Assembly (NCBI RefSeq): GCF_000621705.1
Contig: NZ_JHXO01000006.1
Location: 310,001-374,000 of the forward strand
From: Prolixibacter bellariivorans ATCC BAA-1284
Lineage (GTDB): Bacteria > Bacteroidota > Bacteroidia > Bacteroidales > Prolixibacteraceae
Direction: 5' to 3'
Length of the DNA: 64,000 nucleotides
The position numbers and the translations under genes were made by a program. Positions 37,269 through 45,852 of the stretch are shown piece after piece. The stretch's first letter is position 1. Every line of letters begins with the position of its first letter. The notes under the pieces are model-generated. The model did not search any database. It was not told where the DNA came from and worked only from the letters and a program-made list of their open reading frames with translations.

Positions 37269-37538
37269 ATGGCTAAGGAATCAATGAAAGCACGTGAAGT
37301 AAAACGTGCGAAACTCGTTGAAAGATATGCCGAAAAAAGGGCACGCCTCAAAGAAGAAGGTGACTACATTGGAATGAGCAAACTGCCGCGTAACTCATCG
37401 CGCGTACGTATGCACAATCGTTGTAATCTCACCGGTCGTCCGAAAGGGTATATGCGTCAGTTCGGCATCTCCAGGATTCAGTTCCGTGAAATGGCTTCGG
37501 CCGGCCTGATTCCCGGAGTTAAAAAAGCAAGTTGGTAA
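37269..37538 (+). CDS. rpsN: 30S ribosomal protein S14 (long, zinc-free type)
   Basis: 89 residues. It ends [39 protein letters not shown]. This is the long C-minus form: only one cysteine is present, so the CxxC zinc knuckles of the short form are missing. It helps to assemble the 30S head. 5 nt after rplE, 20 nt before rpsH. Confidence 0.97.
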   Translation: MAKESMKAREVKRAKLVERYAEKRARLKEEGDYIGMSKLPRNSSRVRMHNRCNLTGRPKGYMRQFGISRIQFREMASAGLIPGVKKASW

Positions 37539-37558
37539 TCATTTAAATTATTGCAAAG

Positions 37559-37957
37559 ATGACTGATCCGATTGCAGATTATCTGACTCGACTGAGAAAT
37601 GCCCTTAAGGCAAAACATAAAGTAGTAGAGATTCCTGCATCAAATCTTAAAATCGAAATGACCAAAATCCTGAAGGAGAAAGGGTACATTTTGAATTACA
37701 AAATTGATGAAGAGAAAAACTACCAGGGAAGCATTAAAATCGCTCTCAAGTACCACCCGGTCGACGGTACGCCTGCTATTAAAACGCTGAAGCGTATCTC
37801 TAAACCCGGACTTCGCCGTTACTGTAACACCGATTCAATTCCGCGTGTACTCAACGGTTTGGGTGTAGCTATTCTTTCAACATCGAAAGGAGTTATCACC
37901 GACAAAGAAGCTAAGGACCTGAAAGTAGGTGGAGAGATTTTGTGCTACGTTTATTAA
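37559..37957 (+). CDS. rpsH: 30S ribosomal protein S8
   Basis: 132 residues. [20 protein letters not shown] and the C-terminal [18 protein letters not shown] are diagnostic. It binds the central domain of 16S rRNA; in E. coli it also represses the spc operon. Its stop codon is followed at once by the strong Shine-Dalgarno of rplF. Confidence 0.98.
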   Translation: MTDPIADYLTRLRNALKAKHKVVEIPASNLKIEMTKILKEKGYILNYKIDEEKNYQGSIKIALKYHPVDGTPAIKTLKRISKPGLRRYCNTDSIPRVLNGLGVAILSTSKGVITDKEAKDLKVGGEILCYVY

Positions 37958-37959
37958 TT

Positions 37960-37966
37960 AAGGAGG
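37960..37966 (+). promoter_or_regulatory. Full Shine-Dalgarno AAGGAGG before rplF
   Basis: AAGGAGG ends 7 nt before the rplF ATG at 37974. I checked the other starts in the supercluster and found none with a comparable motif; Bacteroidota ribosomes mostly ignore this signal. This one therefore stands out. Confidence 0.75.
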
Positions 37967-37973
37967 AATTACA

Positions 37974-38531
37974 ATGTCAAGGATAGGAAAACTGCCCATT
38001 GAAGTCCCTGCCGGAGTGACTGTAAACGTAAGCGACGAAAACATCGTTACCGTAAAAGGTCCTCAGGGGGAACTCTTCCAAAAGGTCGATCCCGAAATCG
38101 AAATTTCTCTGGAAGAAAGTACGATTGTGGTGAAACGACCCACTGAGCAGAAGCGTCACAAAGCAATGCACGGTTTGTACCGCTCATTGATCAACAACAT
38201 GGTTGAAGGCGTTTCAAAGGGTTATGAAATTAAATTGGAATTGGTTGGTGTTGGTTACCGCGCCGAGAACAAAGGACAGATCCTCGATCTGGTTCTGGGA
38301 TATTCTCACCATACCTACATTCAGCTTCCTAACGAAGTGAAAGTGGAAGCCGTGACTGACAAGCGAAGCAATCCAATCGTAACACTTAAAAGTGCTGACA
38401 AACAGCTCATCGGCCAGGTTGCTGCTAAAATTCGTTCCTTCCGTATGCCTGAACCTTATAAAGGAAAAGGTATCAAGTTTGTTGGAGAGCAGCTACGTCG
38501 TAAAGCTGGTAAATCGGCAAATGTTAAATAA
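37974..38531 (+). CDS. rplF: 50S ribosomal protein L6
   Basis: 185 residues, two similar alpha/beta domains. MSRIGKLPIEVPAGVTVNV, LELVGVGYRAENKG and RSFRMPEPYKGKGIKFVGEQLRRKAGKS are typical. It lies near the sarcin-ricin loop and the L7/L12 stalk base. Unusually for this genome it carries a perfect ribosome-binding sequence. Confidence 0.98.
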   Translation: MSRIGKLPIEVPAGVTVNVSDENIVTVKGPQGELFQKVDPEIEISLEESTIVVKRPTEQKRHKAMHGLYRSLINNMVEGVSKGYEIKLELVGVGYRAENKGQILDLVLGYSHHTYIQLPNEVKVEAVTDKRSNPIVTLKSADKQLIGQVAAKIRSFRMPEPYKGKGIKFVGEQLRRKAGKSANVK

Positions 38532-38547
38532 TTTTGACTTTTGAGTT

Positions 38548-38904
38548 ATGGCTCTTACAAAGCAAGAAAGAAGAGATAGAATTCGTAAAAGAATCAGGAC
38601 TAAAATTTCTGGTTCTGCCGAGGCTCCTCGCATGAGTATTTATCGAAGCAACAAGCAGGTTTATGTGCAGTTGATCGATGATGTAGCGGGTACTACCTTG
38701 GTCGCAGTATCTTCACTGAATAAAGAAATCGCCTCTGAAAAGGGTACGAAAACTGAAATTGCAGCTAAAGTTGGGAAACTCGCTGCTGAAAAGGCAGTAG
38801 CTGCCGGTATCAGTACCGTAAGATTTGACAGAGGGGGATATTTGTATCACGGACGTGTTAAAGCAGTCGCCGAAGCTGCTCGCGAAGGAGGTCTTAAATT
38901 CTAA
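38548..38904 (+). CDS. rplR: 50S ribosomal protein L18
   Basis: 118 residues. [38 protein letters not shown] and [26 protein letters not shown] match the family. It brings 5S rRNA into the 50S subunit. 16 nt after rplF, 5 nt before rpsE. Confidence 0.98.
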   Translation: MALTKQERRDRIRKRIRTKISGSAEAPRMSIYRSNKQVYVQLIDDVAGTTLVAVSSLNKEIASEKGTKTEIAAKVGKLAAEKAVAAGISTVRFDRGGYLYHGRVKAVAEAAREGGLKF

Positions 38905-38909
38905 GTATT

Positions 38910-39425
38910 ATGGCTAAGAACATTAAAAAAGTAAAAACCAGCGATCTCGACCTTAAAGACCGGTTAGTAGCAATTAACCGCGTTACCAAAGTCACCAAAG
39001 GTGGTAGAACATTCAGCTTTTCAGCTATCGTCGTTGTTGGCAACGAAGACGGAATTGTAGGCTGGGGTCTTGGTAAAGCCAGTGAAGTAACCACCGCCAT
39101 CGCGAAAGGTGTTGATGCAGCTAAGAAAAATCTCGTTAAGGTTCCGGTTATTAACGGAACTATTCCACACGAGCAGATAGCCAAGTATGGCGGTGCAAGG
39201 GTATTCCTGAAACCGGCATCTTCGGGTACCGGAGTAAAAGCAGGGGGTGCAATGCGCGCTGTATTGGAGAGTGTTGGAATTCATGACATCCTGGCTAAGT
39301 CCAAGGGGTCATCCAACCCGCACAACCTGGTGAAAGCAACGTTCAACGGATTGCTCGAAATGCGCGATGCCTATACCGTTGCTGAACACCGTGGCGTAAC
39401 CCTCGACAAAGTGTTTAACGGATAA
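38910..39425 (+). CDS. rpsE: 30S ribosomal protein S5
   Basis: 171 residues. [30 protein letters not shown] forms the N-terminal double-stranded RNA-binding-like domain; the second domain has [27 protein letters not shown]. It shapes the mRNA entry path and decoding fidelity; spectinomycin changes map to the first loop, which looks normal. rpmD follows 17 nt later. Confidence 0.98.
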   Translation: MAKNIKKVKTSDLDLKDRLVAINRVTKVTKGGRTFSFSAIVVVGNEDGIVGWGLGKASEVTTAIAKGVDAAKKNLVKVPVINGTIPHEQIAKYGGARVFLKPASSGTGVKAGGAMRAVLESVGIHDILAKSKGSSNPHNLVKATFNGLLEMRDAYTVAEHRGVTLDKVFNG

Positions 39426-39442
39426 GAAAGACACCTAGAGAA

Positions 39443-39622
39443 ATGGCAAAAATTCGAATTACACAGGTGAAAAGCGGAATTGGTGCTTCTAAGGTTCAAA
39501 AAAGAACCCTCGTAGCCCTGGGACTAAGGAAACTGAACCAGACCATCGAGCATGAGGCTACTCCGCAAATTCAGGGAATGGTTAACAAACTGAAGCACCT
39601 TGTTAAGGTTGAAGAAGTTTAA
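39443..39622 (+). CDS. rpmD: 50S ribosomal protein L30
   Basis: 59 residues plus stop, just under a 60-residue cutoff and easy to miss. It begins MAKIRITQVKSGIGASKVQK and continues with RTLVALGLRKLNQTIEHEAT and IQGMVNKLKHLVKVEEV, a clean L30. Position between rpsE and rplO is conserved. 17 nt after rpsE, 23 nt before rplO. Confidence 0.97.
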   Translation: MAKIRITQVKSGIGASKVQKRTLVALGLRKLNQTIEHEATPQIQGMVNKLKHLVKVEEV

Positions 39623-39645
39623 CGACAAAAATCATTTTTTCAGAT

Positions 39646-40092
39646 ATGGAATTGCATAACTTACAGCCTGCAAAAGGTTCCACCAAAAGCGAAAAAAGGA
39701 TTGGTAGAGGTCAGGGGTCAGGCCATGGTGGCACATCGACCCGTGGACACAAAGGTGCCAAATCCCGTTCCGGTTATTCAAGAAAAATCGGATTCCAGGG
39801 TGGACAGATGCCTTTGCAGCGCCTTGTGCCTAAGTTCGGTTTTAAAAATGTAAACCGGGTTGAATACAAAGCTATCAACCTGAGCGTTTTGCAGAAATTA
39901 GCCGACGATAAAGGACTGGAAGCAATCGACGTTGATACGCTCATCGCCGCTGGATTTATTTCCAAAAATGACAAGGTGAAAATCCTTGGAAACGGTGAAT
40001 TGAGTAAAAAACTCAACGTAAAGGCCCATGCTTTCTCAAAGAGCGCTAAAGAGGCAATCGAAAAATTAGAAGGAACTACTGAAATACTCTGA
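39646..40092 (+). CDS. rplO: 50S ribosomal protein L15
   Basis: 148 residues. MELHNLQPAKGSTKSEKRIG, then a Gly-rich GQGSGHGGTSTRGHKGAKSR and FQGGQMPLQRLVPKFGF, the extended RNA-binding arm, then a globular C-terminus. A central assembly protein of the 50S subunit. It ends 5 nt before secY, as in most bacteria. Confidence 0.98.
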   Translation: MELHNLQPAKGSTKSEKRIGRGQGSGHGGTSTRGHKGAKSRSGYSRKIGFQGGQMPLQRLVPKFGFKNVNRVEYKAINLSVLQKLADDKGLEAIDVDTLIAAGFISKNDKVKILGNGELSKKLNVKAHAFSKSAKEAIEKLEGTTEIL

Positions 40093-40097
40093 ACCTA

Positions 40098-41441
40098 ATG
40101 AAAAAGTTATTCGAGACCCTTAAGAACATCTACAAGATTGAGGATTTAAGATCCCGGTTGACAGTTACGTTACTGTTTCTGGTTGTTTACCGACTTGGTT
40201 CATTCGTCTCCCTACCGGGAATTGACCCGGCACAGTTGGGTGCACTAAAGGCGCAAACTTCCTCAGGACTTCTCGGACTGTTGAACATGTTTTCGGGAGG
40301 AGCGTTCTCGCACGCATCAATATTCGCGTTGGGAATTATGCCCTACATCAGTGCTTCAATCGTGATTCAGCTTATGGGTATCGCAGTTCCTTATTTTCAG
40401 AAGTTACAGAAAGAAGGAGAGTCCGGACGTAATAAAATCAATCAGATTACCCGCTATTTAACAGTGGGTATTCTGTTGTTTCAAGCGCCGGCTTACTTAA
40501 CTAACTTGCACTATCAGCTTCCCGAAACGGCATTTGCAATTAAGGGAGCCGCTTTTACCATTGCTTCTACAATAATTCTGACATCTGGTTCCATGTTTGT
40601 TATGTGGCTGGGAGAACGAATTACTGATAAGGGAATTGGTAACGGTATTTCGCTCATTATCATGATTGGTATTATTGCCCGTCTGCCTTTTGCTCTCTTC
40701 GCCGAGTTTATTAACCGGTTGGAAGAGCAGGGAGGAGGACTGGTAGCGTTTCTGGTCGAATTTGTATTTCTATTCCTGGTATTCATGGTGACTATCCTGC
40801 TTGTTCAGGGTACCCGGAAAGTACCGGTACAGTATGCAAAGAGAATTGTAGGTAACCGTCAGTACGGCGGTGTTCGTCAGTACATTCCCCTGAAGGTGAA
40901 TGCTGCAGGTGTAATGCCTATCATTTTCGCGCAGGCTATCATGTTTGTACCGATGAGTATTGCCGGTTTTTCCGGTTCGGACGCGATGAGTGGCTTTGTG
41001 TCAGCATTCTCTGACTATACCGGATTCTGGTATAACTTTACCCAGTTCATGCTGGTAATCATATTCACCTATTTCTATACCGCTATTACCATTAATCCGG
41101 TCCAAATGGCTGAGGACATGAAAAAGAATGGCGGGGTTATACCGGGGGGAAAACCGGGTAAACGAACGGCTGAATACCTGGATACCATCATGTCAAGAAT
41201 TACACTGCCGGGTTCCATCTTTTTGGGACTGGTAACGATTTTGCCGGCGTTTGCAATGATGGCGGGAGTTAATTCCCAGTTTGCGCATTTCTACGGTGGA
41301 ACGTCGTTGCTGATTCTTGTGGGAGTTATTCTGGACACCCTGCAGCAGATTGAAAGTCACCTGCTCATGCGTCACTACGATGGTCTGATGAAAGGCGGTC
41401 GTATTAAGGGACGTACCGGTGGCGGTCCTTCTGTGATTTAA
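40098..41441 (+). CDS. secY: Protein translocase subunit SecY
   Basis: 447 residues, ten predicted membrane helices. YRLGSFVSLPGIDP precedes the plug region; MFSGGAFSHASIFALGIMPYISASIVIQL is the helix 2 region; the cytoplasmic loops carry QGTRKVPVQYAKR. The C-terminus ends KGGRIKGRTGGGPSVI. It forms the channel for Sec export and membrane insertion. It lies between rplO and map; no adk gene intervenes. Confidence 0.98.
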   Translation: MKKLFETLKNIYKIEDLRSRLTVTLLFLVVYRLGSFVSLPGIDPAQLGALKAQTSSGLLGLLNMFSGGAFSHASIFALGIMPYISASIVIQLMGIAVPYFQKLQKEGESGRNKINQITRYLTVGILLFQAPAYLTNLHYQLPETAFAIKGAAFTIASTIILTSGSMFVMWLGERITDKGIGNGISLIIMIGIIARLPFALFAEFINRLEEQGGGLVAFLVEFVFLFLVFMVTILLVQGTRKVPVQYAKRIVGNRQYGGVRQYIPLKVNAAGVMPIIFAQAIMFVPMSIAGFSGSDAMSGFVSAFSDYTGFWYNFTQFMLVIIFTYFYTAITINPVQMAEDMKKNGGVIPGGKPGKRTAEYLDTIMSRITLPGSIFLGLVTILPAFAMMAGVNSQFAHFYGGTSLLILVGVILDTLQQIESHLLMRHYDGLMKGGRIKGRTGGGPSVI

Positions 41442-41452
41442 GGCGGTTGGGG

Positions 41453-42256
41453 ATGATTTACTTCAAAACAAATGAAGAAATCGACCTCATTCGTGAAAGC
41501 TGCTTACTTGTAAGTCGCACATTAGCTGAAATAGCACTATATATTCAACCCGGTATTTCAACGCTTGAGTTGGACCGGATAGCTGAAACGTTCATTCGAA
41601 ATAATAACGGAAAGCCAGGTTTTCTGGGCTATCAGGGATATCCCAATACCCTTTGTACTTCTGTCAACAACACGGTAGTGCATGGTATACCGTCCGCATA
41701 TAAAATTAAGGACGGGGATATTGTTTCCATAGATTGTGGCGTACTCTTAAACGGCTGGTACGGTGATTCATGTTATACCTTTATGGTCGGAAATGTTCCG
41801 GAACGTGAAGAAACCTTATGCCGGGCAACATATCGTTCGTTAGAGGATGCCATAACCGCGGCAATTGAAGGAAACCGGCTCGGTGATATAGGACATGCTG
41901 TCCAGCGCCATGCCGAACGACATCACTTCTCAATAGTAAGAGATTTAGTTGGGCATGGCATTGGGCGGAATCTCCACGAAGAACCGGCAGTAGCCAATTA
42001 TGGCAAACCCGGACGTGGAGTGAAGCTCAGACGTGGGATGGTAATAGCTGTTGAACCGATGCTGAATTCAGGGAAACCCGGAGTAGTAACCGAAGACGAT
42101 GGCTGGACCGTTAAAACAGTAGATGGAGAATCATCAGCACACTTTGAACATACCCTTGTGGTACGGGAAGGGAAAGCTGAAAAACTTTCAACTTTTAACT
42201 TTATAGAAGAAGCAATTAAAAAAAACAACTTTTTATGGCAAAACAGCCTTCTATAG
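41453..42256 (+). CDS. map: Type I methionine aminopeptidase
   Basis: 267 residues from the ATG at 41453 ([16 protein letters not shown]); an in-frame TTG six bases upstream is less likely. Metal ligands are visible in [24 protein letters not shown] (two Asp), [12 protein letters not shown] (His), AVEPMLNSG (Glu) and the last Glu near HFEHTLVV. It removes the initiator Met from new proteins. Its last 22 nt overlap the start of infA in another frame. Confidence 0.96.
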   Translation: MIYFKTNEEIDLIRESCLLVSRTLAEIALYIQPGISTLELDRIAETFIRNNNGKPGFLGYQGYPNTLCTSVNNTVVHGIPSAYKIKDGDIVSIDCGVLLNGWYGDSCYTFMVGNVPEREETLCRATYRSLEDAITAAIEGNRLGDIGHAVQRHAERHHFSIVRDLVGHGIGRNLHEEPAVANYGKPGRGVKLRRGMVIAVEPMLNSGKPGVVTEDDGWTVKTVDGESSAHFEHTLVVREGKAEKLSTFNFIEEAIKKNNFLWQNSLL

Positions 42257-42456
42257 AACAAGATGGAACCATTATCGAAGCGTTGTCAAACGCTATGTTT
42301 AGGGTAGAATTACAAAATGGTCATGTGATCACTGCTCACATATCGGGCAAGATGCGTATGCACTATATCAAGATTTTACCTGGTGACAAAGTAAAAGTTG
42401 AGATGTCTCCATACGACCTTACTAAAGGAAGGATCACTTTCAGATATAAAAATTAA
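42235..42456 (+). CDS. infA: Translation initiation factor IF-1
   Basis: 73 residues, one S1/OB domain. [40 protein letters not shown] and [16 protein letters not shown] match IF-1 end to end. It blocks the A site during initiation. The ATG lies inside map, 22 nt before its stop, so translation is probably coupled. Confidence 0.97.
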   Translation: MAKQPSIEQDGTIIEALSNAMFRVELQNGHVITAHISGKMRMHYIKILPGDKVKVEMSPYDLTKGRITFRYKN

Positions 42457-42467
42457 AGCGCAGAAAA

Positions 42468-42584
42468 ATGAAAGTAAGAGTATCTATCAAAAAACGTAGT
42501 GCTGATTGCAAAATCGTTCGGCGGAAAGGTCGTCTCTACGTTATTAACAAAAAAAACCCGAAGTTCAAGCAACGTCAGGGATAA
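42468..42584 (+). CDS. rpmJ: 50S ribosomal protein L36 (zinc-free type)
   Basis: 38 residues, too short for most ORF filters: [20 protein letters not shown], then [18 protein letters not shown]. The usual L36 zinc ligands (CxxC, C, H) are reduced to a single Cys, so this is the zinc-independent form. 11 nt after infA, 39 nt before rpsM, its normal position. Confidence 0.96.
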   Translation: MKVRVSIKKRSADCKIVRRKGRLYVINKKNPKFKQRQG

Positions 42585-42623
42585 TGTATTAATTTTGTAA
42601 GGATTTTTTAATTCGTTAATAAT

Positions 42624-43001
42624 ATGGCTCGTATAGTTGGTGTAGATATACCGAACAATAAAAGAGGTGAAATTGCCCTGACCTATATCTTTGGTATCGG
42701 TCGCAGCCGTGCACAGCAAATTCTCGAGCAGGCTGGAGTTGATAAAGATGTCAAGGTAAAGGACTGGGACGATAGCCAGTTCGCTGCTATTCGCAAAGTG
42801 ATCAATGAAAAATATAAAGTAGAAGGTGAACTGCGCTCCGAATATCAGCTGAACATTAAACGACTGATGGATATCGGTTGCTATCGTGGCATTCGCCACC
42901 GTATTGGCCTTCCGGTACGTGGTCAGAGCACCAAAAACAACGCCAGAACCCGTAAAGGAAAAAGAAAAACGGTTGCTAACAAGAAGAAGGCTACTAAATA
43001 A
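42624..43001 (+). CDS. rpsM: 30S ribosomal protein S13
   Basis: 125 residues. [33 protein letters not shown] and the tail [22 protein letters not shown] are diagnostic. It contacts tRNA in the 30S head and bridges to L5. It starts the alpha block; 12 nt before rpsK. Confidence 0.98.
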   Translation: MARIVGVDIPNNKRGEIALTYIFGIGRSRAQQILEQAGVDKDVKVKDWDDSQFAAIRKVINEKYKVEGELRSEYQLNIKRLMDIGCYRGIRHRIGLPVRGQSTKNNARTRKGKRKTVANKKKATK

Positions 43002-43013
43002 TTTTAAGTAGAT

Positions 43014-43403
43014 ATGGCAAAGAAGTCTGGAAGTTCGAAAAAAAGAGTAGTAAATGTAGAGGCTGTAGGACAGGCTCACGTACACTCTTCTTTCAATAAC
43101 ATCATCATTTCGATGACCAACAATAACGGAGAAGTTATTAGCTGGTCTTCGGCTGGAAAAAAAGGATTCCGCGGATCAAAGAAAAATACACCTTATGCAG
43201 CACAGACTGCATCGGAAGAGTGCGCAAAAACTGCTTATGATCTTGGATTACGGAAGGTAAAAGTATACGTTAAGGGACCAGGTAACGGACGTGAATCGGC
43301 TATTCGTGCCATTTCAAACGTTGGTATCCAGGTTACCGAGATTGTTGACGTTACTCCGCTGCCACACAATGGTTGTCGGCCTCCGAAACGTCGTCGTGTC
43401 TAA
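43014..43403 (+). CDS. rpsK: 30S ribosomal protein S11
   Basis: 129 residues. [42 protein letters not shown] and [13 protein letters not shown] are family blocks; the C-terminal [17 protein letters not shown] is nearly invariant in bacteria. It lines the mRNA path on the 30S platform. 27 nt before rpsD. Confidence 0.98.
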   Translation: MAKKSGSSKKRVVNVEAVGQAHVHSSFNNIIISMTNNNGEVISWSSAGKKGFRGSKKNTPYAAQTASEECAKTAYDLGLRKVKVYVKGPGNGRESAIRAISNVGIQVTEIVDVTPLPHNGCRPPKRRRV

Positions 43404-43430
43404 TTTTTGATGATTTAAAAGAAGAAAATA

Positions 43431-44039
43431 ATGGCAAGATATAGAGGACCACAAACTAAGATCGCAAGAAAATTTGGTGAACCCATTTTCGGGCCCGATA
43501 AAGCTTTTGAGCACAAGAACTATCCTCCGGGAATGCACGGTAACAACCGTCGCCGCAGGAAAGTGTCCGAATACGGAACCCAGCTTAAAGAAAAACAAAA
43601 AGTTAAGTATACTTACGGTGTCCTTGAGAAACAGTTCCGTAACCTTTTCAAAAAGGCTGCGTCGCATAAAGGAGTTACCGGTACCGTATTGCTTCAGCTT
43701 CTCGAGAGTCGTCTCGATAACGTCGTATTCCGTTTAGGAATCGCTCCCACCCGTGCTGCTGCGCGTCAGTTGGTAGGCCACAAACACATTGTGGTAAACA
43801 ACAAGGTGGTGAATATCCCTTCGTACAGTGTACGTCCGGGTGATGTAATCGGTGTCCGCGAGAAATCGAAATCGCTTGAAGTAGTTACCGATTCATTGTC
43901 TTCGCAACGTCATAACAAATATCCCTGGATTGAATGGGATGGGGAAGCTAAGACTGGTAAGTTCCTGAATGTTCCGGAACGGGAAGAAATTCCAGAAAAT
44001 ATCAAGGAACAGCTTATCGTAGAGTTGTATTCGAAATAA
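43431..44039 (+). CDS. rpsD: 30S ribosomal protein S4
   Basis: 202 residues. [20 protein letters not shown], then an S4 RNA-binding domain ([30 protein letters not shown], about 95-155). It nucleates 30S assembly and in E. coli represses the alpha operon. The N-terminal zinc-type cysteines found in some S4 proteins are absent. 17 nt before rpoA. Confidence 0.98.
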   Translation: MARYRGPQTKIARKFGEPIFGPDKAFEHKNYPPGMHGNNRRRRKVSEYGTQLKEKQKVKYTYGVLEKQFRNLFKKAASHKGVTGTVLLQLLESRLDNVVFRLGIAPTRAAARQLVGHKHIVVNNKVVNIPSYSVRPGDVIGVREKSKSLEVVTDSLSSQRHNKYPWIEWDGEAKTGKFLNVPEREEIPENIKEQLIVELYSK

Positions 44040-44056
44040 AAATTAATTTAAGGTTT

Positions 44057-45049
44057 ATGGCAATTTTAGCTTTCCAGAAGCCTGATAAAGTGATAATGGT
44101 TGAATCCGACGACAAATTCGGCAAGTTCGAATTTCGTCCGTTGGAGCCCGGTTATGGAATCACCATCGGCAATGCATTGCGGAGGATTCTGTTATCATCT
44201 TTGGAAGGATACGCTATTACCACAATCAAAATCGAAGGGGTAGAACACGAATTTTCTACCATTCCCGGAGTCATCGAAGATGTAACGGAGATGATTCTGA
44301 ACCTGAAACAAATCCGGTTCAAAAGGGAAGTGGAAGACTTCGAAACGGAAAAGGTAACGGTTACCCTTTTCGGCCAGGAGCAGTTCAAGGCTGGTGATAT
44401 TAATAATTTCATCACTGGTTTTCGCGTACTGAATCCCGAATTGGTTATTTGCAATATGGAGCCCGAAGTAAAACTCCAGATTGAACTGACCATTGAAAAG
44501 GGACGCGGATATGTTCCGAGTGTCGAGAACAAGCCCGTTGAAGAAGAATTCGGTGTCATTCCTATCGATTCCATCTTTACACCTATCAAGAATGTGAAAT
44601 ACGCGGTTGAAAACTACCGTGTGGAGCAGAAAACCGACTATGAAAAGTTGGTGCTTGATATCAAGACTGATGGTTCAATTCATCCCAAAGATGCTCTGAA
44701 GGAAGCTGCTAAAATTCTGATTTACCACTTCATGCTCTTCTCCGATGAGAAAATTACACTTGACTCTGACGAGAAATTTGCGAATGAAGAATTCGATGAA
44801 GAAGTACTTCACATGCGTCAGCTCCTGAAGACCAAACTCGTCGACATGGACCTGTCGGTACGCGCGCTCAATTGTTTGAAAGCCGCCGACGTGGATACCC
44901 TTGGCGACCTGGTTCAGTACAACCGGAATGATCTGCTCAAATTCCGCAACTTTGGTAAAAAGTCGCTTACCGAGCTTGATGATTTGCTTGTTGGTATGAG
45001 TCTGAACTTCGGGATGGACATCGGTAAGTATAAATTAGACAAGGAATAA
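44057..45049 (+). CDS. rpoA: RNA polymerase subunit alpha
   Basis: 330 residues. The N-terminal domain (about 1-235) has [23 protein letters not shown] for dimerisation. The C-terminal domain (about 255-330) has [19 protein letters not shown] and [16 protein letters not shown], which bind UP-element DNA and regulators. Between rpsD and rplQ as expected, 6 nt before rplQ. Confidence 0.98.
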   Translation: MAILAFQKPDKVIMVESDDKFGKFEFRPLEPGYGITIGNALRRILLSSLEGYAITTIKIEGVEHEFSTIPGVIEDVTEMILNLKQIRFKREVEDFETEKVTVTLFGQEQFKAGDINNFITGFRVLNPELVICNMEPEVKLQIELTIEKGRGYVPSVENKPVEEEFGVIPIDSIFTPIKNVKYAVENYRVEQKTDYEKLVLDIKTDGSIHPKDALKEAAKILIYHFMLFSDEKITLDSDEKFANEEFDEEVLHMRQLLKTKLVDMDLSVRALNCLKAADVDTLGDLVQYNRNDLLKFRNFGKKSLTELDDLLVGMSLNFGMDIGKYKLDKE

Positions 45050-45055
45050 TAAACA

Positions 45056-45646
45056 ATGAGACATAATAAAGGATTCAATCATTTAGGCAGGACTAGCTCT
45101 CACCGGAAAGCGATGTTGTCTAACATGGCCAACTCCCTGATCCTGCACAAACGAATCAGTACTACTGTTGCTAAGGCTAAGTCGTTGCGTTCGTTCATTG
45201 AGCCGATTATTACCAAGGCTAAAGATGATACCACGCACAACCGTCGTATGGCATTCCGTTCATTGCGCAGCAAGACAGCTGTTAATGAGTTGTTCCGCGA
45301 AGTTATCGTAAAAGTAGGCGAACGTCCGGGAGGATATACCCGCATTCTGAAAACCGGTAACCGTTTGGGTGATAACGCTGAGATGTGTATCATCGAGCTG
45401 GTGGACTACAACGAAAACATGCTGGCAGCAAAAGAAGAAGCTCCTAAGAAAACCCGTTCAAGACGTGGTGCTTCGAAAAAGAAAAGCAGTGAAAAACCTG
45501 CTGCTAAGGAAGAGACCAAAGCTCCTGAAGCTGATACCAAAGAAGAAGCTGTTAAAGCTGATGAAGTATCGGAAGAAAAGGCAGCTGAAGAGCCGAAAGC
45601 CGAAGATAAATCAGATGATCAGCCAGAAGAAGAAAAGGCTGAATAA
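45056..45646 (+). CDS. rplQ: 50S ribosomal protein L17 with charged C-terminal extension
   Basis: 196 residues, last gene of the supercluster. The L17 core (about 1-122) is normal: [20 protein letters not shown] and [13 protein letters not shown]. From about 123 there is a low-complexity tail rich in Lys, Glu and Ala, absent in E. coli (127 residues) but known in Bacteroidota. The tail is likely disordered and surface-exposed; its role is unknown. A strong terminator follows. Confidence 0.96.
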   Translation: MRHNKGFNHLGRTSSHRKAMLSNMANSLILHKRISTTVAKAKSLRSFIEPIITKAKDDTTHNRRMAFRSLRSKTAVNELFREVIVKVGERPGGYTRILKTGNRLGDNAEMCIIELVDYNENMLAAKEEAPKKTRSRRGASKKKSSEKPAAKEETKAPEADTKEEAVKADEVSEEKAAEEPKAEDKSDDQPEEEKAE

Positions 45647-45667
45647 TCGATACAACATTCTACACTC

Positions 45668-45704
45668 AAAAAGGGGAGGCCTGCAGGCTTCCCCTTTTTT
45701 TATT
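45668..45704 (+). terminator. Terminator of the ribosomal supercluster
   Basis: 13-bp stem with one G-U pair (45669-45681 with 45686-45698), TGCA loop, then a T tract. It lies 22 nt after rplQ. Confidence 0.92.
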
Positions 45705-45821
45705 TTACAGGGTCGATTTATAGAGGAATGGGCGCTTAAATCATCAACCTTTTAACGTTTTTTTTTGTTATGATATTGAATTGACAAGTTTTGAAATATG
45801 AGAATATTTAAATAAATTAAT

Positions 45822-45829
45822 TAGATTTG
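45822..45829 (+). promoter_or_regulatory. Candidate -7 element of the citrate synthase gene
   Basis: TAGATTTG fully matches TAnnTTTG, 23 nt before the ATG. The -33 element is weak: ATG at 45798-45800 with 21 nt spacing. Confidence 0.45.
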
Positions 45830-45852
45830 AGAACAACTCAACACCTATTACT

